Below are positions 58,600 to 64,000 of a stretch of 64,000 nt of DNA, one piece after another. Numbering within the stretch: position 1 is the first letter of the stretch; each line of letters begins with the position of its first letter. A program made the position numbers and the translations under genes. The stretch is from Hibiscus mutabilis. Taxonomy: Eukaryota > Streptophyta > Magnoliopsida > Malvales > Malvaceae. The notes below the pieces were generated by a model. The model saw only the letters and a list, made by a program, of their open reading frames with translations. It made no database searches and had not been told where the DNA came from. The DNA lies in contig CM033745.1 of the NCBI GenBank assembly GCA_019671005.1, forward strand, positions 14,126,921 to 14,190,920, in the 5' to 3' direction.

Positions 58600-58975
58600 T
58601 GTCACATGCATTGGCAACTAGATTAATTCTCTGTTCAACAAACATGTAGGGCTCTGTATACCAAATCATCTTTCTGGTGACCACTCAAATACATGGCATT
58701 CAATCCATATGATCTGCTAAGTTAAAGTTATTGTCATCTGATAAATAGTATTTCAAATGGTAAGTTTTCTCGGTTACATTGAATGCTCAGCTATGGTAGA
58801 TTTGCAACAGAATGAACTTAGGTACAAAACTTGTCAAAATGTCATCGTTCGTTGGGAGGCAAGACCATGTGATTCCTCGAGCCATATGTCTTTTAAAGAT
58901 TTCTCCATTGAAACTTCTTTTTGACCACACATTCAGCCTCGGATTGCTGACCAATGCCACAAACTTGTTTCAAAT
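58600..58975 (+). pseudogene. SAUR promoter without a gene
   Basis: From about 58680 to 58970 this follows the upstream DNA of the unit at 34.9 kb step by step: TCAGCTATGGTAGATTTGCA, GTTGGGAGGCAAGACCATGT, CCACACATTCAGCCTC. It ends near CCACAAACTTG, just where the TATA box and SAUR frame should begin, and passes straight into the flank of the next SAUR unit. Coding region and TATA box are gone. It retains the empty site of the hAT-like element seen at 34224. Confidence 0.7.
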
Positions 58976-59547
58976 TTCACCAACAATTAATATCAGGCAT
59001 ACATGGCTTCTAAATGTTTATATTACATGTCTCTGGCTATATGTTTTAGCAAAAACCAGTTACATTAATTCACAATTTTTCCCATGCTATATGTTTCTTA
59101 TCACTGCATGACAGCTTAAATGTCTCAAGCATGCCCAACACATATCGTGAGGTAGTGAGTAAACAAGCTTTCTGTTGCTCCAAATCTTCTTTTGAGTGGG
59201 TCCGAATCGGTTTGTGTTACCGAAAGGGCTAGGCAAACTTTTCTTTACCGTATCTGCCGTGGAGTTGTCGAAAATGAGTTGGAAGACAACACCATGTGAT
59301 CCCTCATTCCCTACATTAACCCATGTCTCTCTCATTACTCATCAGATCCCAGCAAATGCCCCTTCCTACTTGATAGAGCAACATTTCCATCGTAATCCTT
59401 ACATCTATATATGCAGGTAAGAATAAGTTCATTTGGCAACATCATCTTCGCATTTTCAATTACCAAACTTGTTCACCTTTTCTTTCCAAGTTCTTTAACA
59501 TCTTCCTGCTCGTCCAGGTACACAAGTCAGATAAAAAAAGGACAACC

Positions 59548-59787
59548 ATGGCTATCCGCCTCCCTCGTATTGTTAGTGTTAAGAAAGTTCCCAAGGGCTA
59601 CTTTGCAGTTTATGTTGGAGAAGACCAGAAGAGGTTTGTGATACCAGTGTCATTCTTGAACCAGCAATTGTTCCAAGATTTGCTAGGCTTATCAGAAGAA
59701 GAGTTCGGATATACTCATCCTACTGGCGTTCTCGGAATTCCCTGAAATGAAGACATCTTTCTTGAAGTTACCTCCCGCTTGATTTGA
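59548..59787 (+). pseudogene. SAUR gene with a late nonsense codon (KKVPKGY subgroup)
   Basis: ATG 59548 gives MAIRLPRIVSVKKVPKGYF, AVYVGEDQKRFVIPVSFLNQ, LLGLSEEEFGYTHPTGVLGI and P. TGA then stops it at 59743-59745, replacing the TGC (Cys) of the conserved PC pair. The frame stays open afterwards (NEDIFLEVTSRLI) to TGA at 59785-59787, so the full unit is 80 codons with one stop. The linker between the N-terminal helix and VPKG is nearly absent, a feature of this SAUR subgroup. The 65-residue product retains most of the core and might be partly active. TATATATG near 59405 is the likely TATA box. Confidence 0.85.
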
Positions 59788-61051
59788 TTGCCAGAGAATT
59801 AACACTAATCAACCTATACAATCTTGTAAAGAAAACAGAAACAATACCATGTAGACAACATTTTTTCCATTACTTTTTGCCTGAGGGAGCAGATATAAAT
59901 CTCCCAGGGTGAAAAATTAGAGATGGTGGTTACTGTAACTTCTTCTATCAATCAATATGGAAAATGACAGTATGAAGGGCATCATTCCATTGAAACTTTT
60001 GTTTCTTTTCTGAATTTTCAAAGGTCCATTGTTTAATTGATTACACGACTGATGACTCAATATTTTTCTTTTCACACATGAAATTCGGATAAGTTTAATT
60101 GATTCTTTTTCAGAATACTTCGGGGTTCGATCTTTTTATACCTTTTCGAAAAAGAAAAGAAAATTCAGTGCAAGGAGACTAATAAGTCCTTTAGTTAAGG
60201 TTTTTATCCTTGAAAATGGAGTAAAATTCAGTGTAGATCATTATTCAGAATACTCAATAATGCACATGGTAAGATCAGGCCAACAAAAATTGAATCCGAC
60301 ATTTACATCATCCTTAAACCGCAACTTCTTTGTACCAAAAAAATGACCTTTCCTTTGTAAGTTATAACCAAAAGCTAGAGTTAAGGAACTTCATATGATT
60401 TAGTGTAAAAAGGCCTAAATCAGCCATGGCTCTATATGCGAACTCAAATTCGAAGAATGTAATTCACTGTAACAAATGATTCCGTAAATGAATAGTATTC
60501 CTCTCAGAATGTATGCATAGTAATTTAAATTAGTACCTTTTAGCTGCACTGTGTTCTCGTCCATCAGCTCTCTCATGGATATGTTAGTCCCAATCCCCAA
60601 CCGTTTTCGATAAATTTTGATACCTAAAACACATGGAATTTGATCAAAAATCTCAATGAATCGCTTTCAAGGAAAAAGGGATTCAAGGGTATCAATTGAT
60701 TGCATAAACACATTGCAAGTTTTTAACACTGTTAAACAACACTTACAATTTTCCAAAGAGAAACATTGTCCAAGCGCACTTCTCCAAATTTTGTACATAT
60801 ATGAGACAATTAGCAAACTTAAACCCAAATCAATGGTCTGAAGCAAACTCAAAGCAAAATCAATCTCAAATCTAACTAAAAGATTTTCAGGTATTCACTG
60901 TTTCGGAGGGTAAAACAGAGCAAAATTACAATCAAGTGCACAAGACCCGTGAAGATGAAATTCAAACCCCCCACGAAGATGAACACCGAACCAAACCCAG
61001 AAAAATAAATACACAAAAAACTCTAAATTCTTAAGCGAAAAAAAGATTAAA
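59788..61051. other. intergenic DNA between SAUR copy and U6 gene
   Basis: No gene confidently seen. A minus-strand frame near 60600-60540 reads RKRLGIGTNISMRELMDENT and is followed by a donor-like AAAG/GTACTA, so a lone exon cannot be excluded. 60385-60430 has a partner at 55290-55335. Confidence 0.4.
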
Positions 61052-61101
61052 AAAATTTGGACCATTTCTCGATTTGTGCGTGTCATCCTTGCGCAGGGGC
61101 C

Positions 61102-61133
<32 letters not shown>

Positions 61134-61153
61134 TCGGATGTCCCCGAAGGGAC
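61052..61153 (-). ncRNA. U6: U6 spliceosomal snRNA
   Basis: The minus strand from 61153 reads GTCCCTTCGGGGACATCCGA and continues through the conserved ACAGAGA box (CGATACAGAGAAGATTAGC) and AGC element. It then passes through CATGGCCCCTGCGCAAGG and ends in a T run near 61052. At 102 nt it matches plant U6 throughout by eye. U6 is the catalytic RNA of the spliceosome, made by RNA polymerase III. The upstream element and a TATA-like box are present at normal plant spacing, so the gene is likely active. Confidence 0.95.
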
Positions 61154-61177
61154 GAGCTAAAGCTGCTTCCTTTTCGT

Positions 61178-61219
61178 ATATGAATAACCATGTTATTCAG
61201 TTCTTTATCGGTGTGGGAT
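61178..61219 (-). promoter_or_regulatory. U6 promoter: USE and TATA-like box
   Basis: The minus strand has ATCCCACACCG at 61209-61219, one change from the plant USE RTCCCACATCG. ATTCATATAC at about 61178-61187 lies near -25 to -34, with about 21 bp between the two. Short USE-TATA spacing is the Pol III arrangement in plants. Confidence 0.82.
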
Positions 61220-62489
61220 GTTTGGTTCGTTCCTAATTAAACAGCAAACTAAGTTACTGAGGCCCATCGGGTAGCAAACCAAGTCTTTGATTATGAATGG
61301 GTCCCAGTTCGACACATCAACCCGGCCCCAGGCAGACGCAGCTGATCAGTTATCCTTAAGCCATTATTAGCTTTGAAAAGAAAAGGAGTAAATGTTTAAT
61401 TCTAAACTTTGTATAGTTGTCCAATTTAATCCCTAATTTTTTTTTCTATTAACGTTAAAACATTTTGACTCCAAAATAAATATTATCATTCAACCTGAGT
61501 AGTAGAAGAAGAAAGAATACAAACATAATTCGACGATTTCATATTAAAACATTATGTATTCCAATGGTTAACTGTAGTCCTGAAAAATAGCAATATGAAG
61601 TGAACAATAGATTTAACCAGAGAACAATTTGAGAATAGACTCTGTAATTTGTACTCCTGAAGCTGTTCCTCGATTGTCTACGTCGTAAAAGAACGAATCA
61701 TGGGCTCCAACAACTGTGACGAACTATGACGCCATTTGTCTACAGCAACGACACACCTCTCGGACAAATTAATAGTTTCAGTTCCTATGTGACTTATTTG
61801 TCTACATGTTTAAGGCTACAATTAACGGCGTGTTTATGGTAGATTTAGGTCCTCTACGTGGCTTAACCGAATAATTTATTTTCTTCATTTGATATATTTG
61901 TTTCAAATTAATAATTTCACCATGTAATTCATTTGATGTAATTAGTTATTATCGTTTCCAAAACATTTAATGGGAATTGTTTTTAAGATAAAAATATAAT
62001 TTACATAATATTTAGGACTCCGATAACATCATCATCAGAAAACATTGCAGACAGCTCAAGCTCAAGCCCCCTAAAGAAAAATGTAGGTGGGATTTCACCA
62101 TCAATTCCACGTCAGCGTTGTCCACAACGTGAAATAATGAGTACGTTAATGGTTCTAACGACGTCGACAATCGAAACTTCAACGGTTCTAGCTTTTTCCC
62201 ACGACCATGTGGAACATGTTTCTTCACTTCATTCATCAACTTCCTATACGATAAGTTGTATGGCAGCGGAATCAATACAGTACTTGAGGACTAAAATACG
62301 ACGTAGAGAGATGTATCATCGACTATCTGCCCATCATAGTATACCAAGTTGTAATAGTTTCTTGTCTCGACATGTTATACTCTTTGGACTCTTTACAAAT
62401 AATTTTTAATAGTCAAGTAAGAAGAAGAAGAATGAAGATGAGTTGCAAGAATATTCAGAGCCAGTCGTCCTCAATTTATAGGCTAAACA
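61220..62489. other. intergenic DNA
   Basis: 61590-61660 is a faint copy of the 3' flanks at 56.37 and 63.72 kb (GAACAATAGATTTAAC, AATTTGAGAATAGA). No gene recognised. Confidence 0.45.
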
Positions 62490-62517
62490 GACCTCGCTAT
62501 ATGCGGAGCGCGAGGTC
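62490..62517. repeat. hairpin 1 of a dispersed palindrome group
   Basis: GACCTCGC at 62490-62497 pairs perfectly with GCGAGGTC at 62510-62517 around a 12-base loop. Related hairpins follow at 62602, 63155 and 63314. Confidence 0.8.
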
Positions 62518-62601
62518 CTATTATGGGAAAATCCGGACAAATATGCCAACTTATTCTTAATTTGGCATATTTATCACCATAATTAAGAAATTAATTAAAC
62601 G

Positions 62602-62629
62602 GACCTCGCTATCTACAGAGAGCGGGGTC
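62602..62629. repeat. hairpin 2 of the palindrome group
   Basis: GACCTCGCT at 62602-62610 pairs with AGCGGGGTC at 62621-62629 with one G-T pair; 10-base loop. Confidence 0.75.
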
Positions 62630-63154
62630 ACTTTTTTTCCTTTTTATAATTATTTTTACATAATTCTCAAGGATTACGCGAATGCGACAATTACTTCCTA
62701 GATAAACCCATCAAACATATTCTCAAGGCATTTTGCCTTTTTATTCATGCCCAAAAACAAGCTTTGGAAGCATTTTCAGGGCCATTTTTACACCGTTTAC
62801 AATGTCTTTTCTGTGCCAATATCAGTCTCAAATTAAAGATAAGTTCCAATACTACGCCTCTAACCTAAAATATTACGAAGATTATTCTAATAATAACCCG
62901 GGAAAACACCTCCAACATGCATACCAAGCCATTTCAACTTCTGATTCTTAGACAAAAACTAGTGTTCCAACCATTTTCAACACGCTTTTTAAATAGTGTG
63001 CAATAACTCGTACGTGCCAATATTAATCTCCAATGGAAGATAAGTTCAAATACTACGTATCTAAGCTTAAAAATTACTAAAATTATTGGGCTAATGGCAC
63101 GATAAAATGCCTCGAACATGCCTATACACCCTTCTATTTCAGCCTGGATTAAGA

Positions 63155-63184
63155 GGACATCGCTATGTGCAAAGCGCGATGTCC
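63155..63184. repeat. hairpin 3 of the palindrome group
   Basis: GGACATCGC at 63155-63163 pairs perfectly with GCGATGTCC at 63176-63184. The stem differs from hairpin 1 at one position, and the change is matched on both arms. A lone half-site GGGACCTCGC is at 63231-63240. Confidence 0.78.
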
Positions 63185-63313
63185 CTACAGTAATTACCAC
63201 GATATATTAATGCGGCTTTTCAATTTCTCGGGGACCTCGCGTTTTGGGAAAGGCTATGTCTTATCCGGTAATTTTAAATTTTAGAATTTGAAAAGGCGGT
63301 CAACATCGGACAA

Positions 63314-63339
63314 ACTTCGCTCTATGTAAAATGCGAAGT
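63314..63339. repeat. hairpin 4 of the palindrome group
   Basis: ACTTCGC at 63314-63320 pairs with GCGAAGT at 63333-63339, 12-base loop TCTATGTAAAAT. It again shows a compensated change against hairpin 1. Confidence 0.72.
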
Positions 63340-63900
63340 CGTATGTCGCGTTGTCCATAACACGAGGTCGCCTAACGTGGATGATTTGGAGGTCATTTTT
63401 CTAAATAACATTGGGGTCATTTTCGTAAATAAGTATTTAAAATGAGTTCTAAATAGTTTTTGCAAACGTAACTTTTACACCGACATATTTCATTAAGTCT
63501 CAACTCGTTTCGGTCCACTTTCGCCAACCCAAAATAGATTATTCACAATGTCACATGTACTTGTAATTTGTTTAGCTATGTGTTCAACAAAGTCAAAATC
63601 ATTGAACAAATAATACAAGCAGTTCTGTTCCTTAAAGGATCTGCTGTGTGCTAATTAAGTGGTGTCATCATCTTCTGACCTTGATTCAATGATTAGCAGT
63701 ACTCCTGAAAATTAGCAATATGAATTGAACAATGGATTTAACAAGAGGACAATTTGAGAATAAAATCTTTGTAATTTGTATTAATATGATTTCTCATAAT
63801 GGTATACATTTGATTATCTCTTTCTGCCAACACAACAGAAGGATGTACATCAATGGTAAAAAATCGTATCAGCTGATAAAATTGCTCCAGCAGTAGACAG

Positions 63901-64000
63901 CTAATGCAAGCTTGAAGTGAGGTCAACAAAACCTCTTCTCTGCAAGGAATTATGAGACCACTCGCAGGATGATTGAATCCGAATTCTTCCTCGGCTATAC
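63901..64000 (-). pseudogene. SAUR C-terminal part, cut by the window edge
   Basis: The minus strand reads AEEEFGFNHPASGLIIPCREE, then V. The frame then departs into LLTSLQAC, while another frame gives FVDLTSSLH and a stop at 63901-63903. One base is missing in the T run near 63929. HPMGG is changed to HPASG. The 3' flank (63720-63900) matches that of the SAUR at 56.5 kb, so the two are duplicates. The rest of the gene is outside the window. Confidence 0.75.

Noticed and set aside
1..64000. CRISPR arrays, bacterial operons, riboswitches, phage or organelle DNA
   Set aside because: No regular spacer-repeat structure, no ribosome-binding-site-led operons and no organelle genes were seen; all coding sequence is plant nuclear or retrotransposon.

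Overview
The window looks like a dicot nuclear chromosome: AT-rich, spliced genes, a plant-type U6 snRNA with an upstream sequence element, SAUR auxin-response genes and plant LTR retrotransposons. A Malvaceae genome such as Gossypium would fit, but that is inference from general resemblance. No bacterial, CRISPR or viral system is present, and I see no wholly new biochemical system. What stands out is the architecture: a decaying SAUR cluster invaded by deeply nested transposons, several of which can be dated relative to each other from target-site duplications (TSDs) and from paralogous empty sites inside the window.

Layout. 0.3-0.6 kb: possible exon of an unidentified gene. 1.3-2.9 kb: long-TIR DNA element. 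3.7-4.0 kb: intact SAUR (-). 4.32-21.70 kb: four-layer nest, a 5'-truncated LINE (15-bp TSD) split by a Ty1/copia element (LTRs about 1.5 kb), split by a second copia element (305-bp LTR, TSD CTTTA), whose 3' LTR is split by a 3.9-kb solo LTR (TSD TAATT). 23.5-35.1 kb: SAUR cluster, with genes on the minus strand at 23.5, 25.9 and 29.1 kb and tandem plus-strand units at 30.6 (relic), 31.6 (intact), 33.0 (nonsense) and 34.9 kb (frameshifted), plus a foldback element at 26.8-27.7 kb and a hAT-like MITE at 34.2 kb. 36.1-37.05 kb: four-exon secretory CPYC glutaredoxin (-) carrying one extra base in exon 3. 39.08-53.34 kb: minus-strand Ty3/gypsy element (TSD CCTTG) whose gag is split by an Athila/Tat-like gypsy element (43.62-52.44 kb, TSD ACTAC), itself carrying a hAT-like element (47.45-48.08 kb). 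53.5-60 kb: more SAUR units, mostly broken, two of them hit by solo LTRs. 61.05-61.15 kb: intact U6 snRNA (-), with a degraded duplicate on the opposite strand at 55.2 kb. 62.5-63.4 kb: a group of short related hairpins. The right edge cuts another SAUR copy.

The functional content is thus probably five SAUR proteins (auxin-induced growth effectors), possibly one glutaredoxin of the secretory pathway, and one U6 snRNA. The remainder is SAUR pseudogenes and mobile DNA. SAUR units share a conserved promoter layout (TGTCTC motif upstream, TATAAATA roughly 75-130 bp before the ATG), and one promoter survives with no gene behind it at 58.6-58.97 kb.
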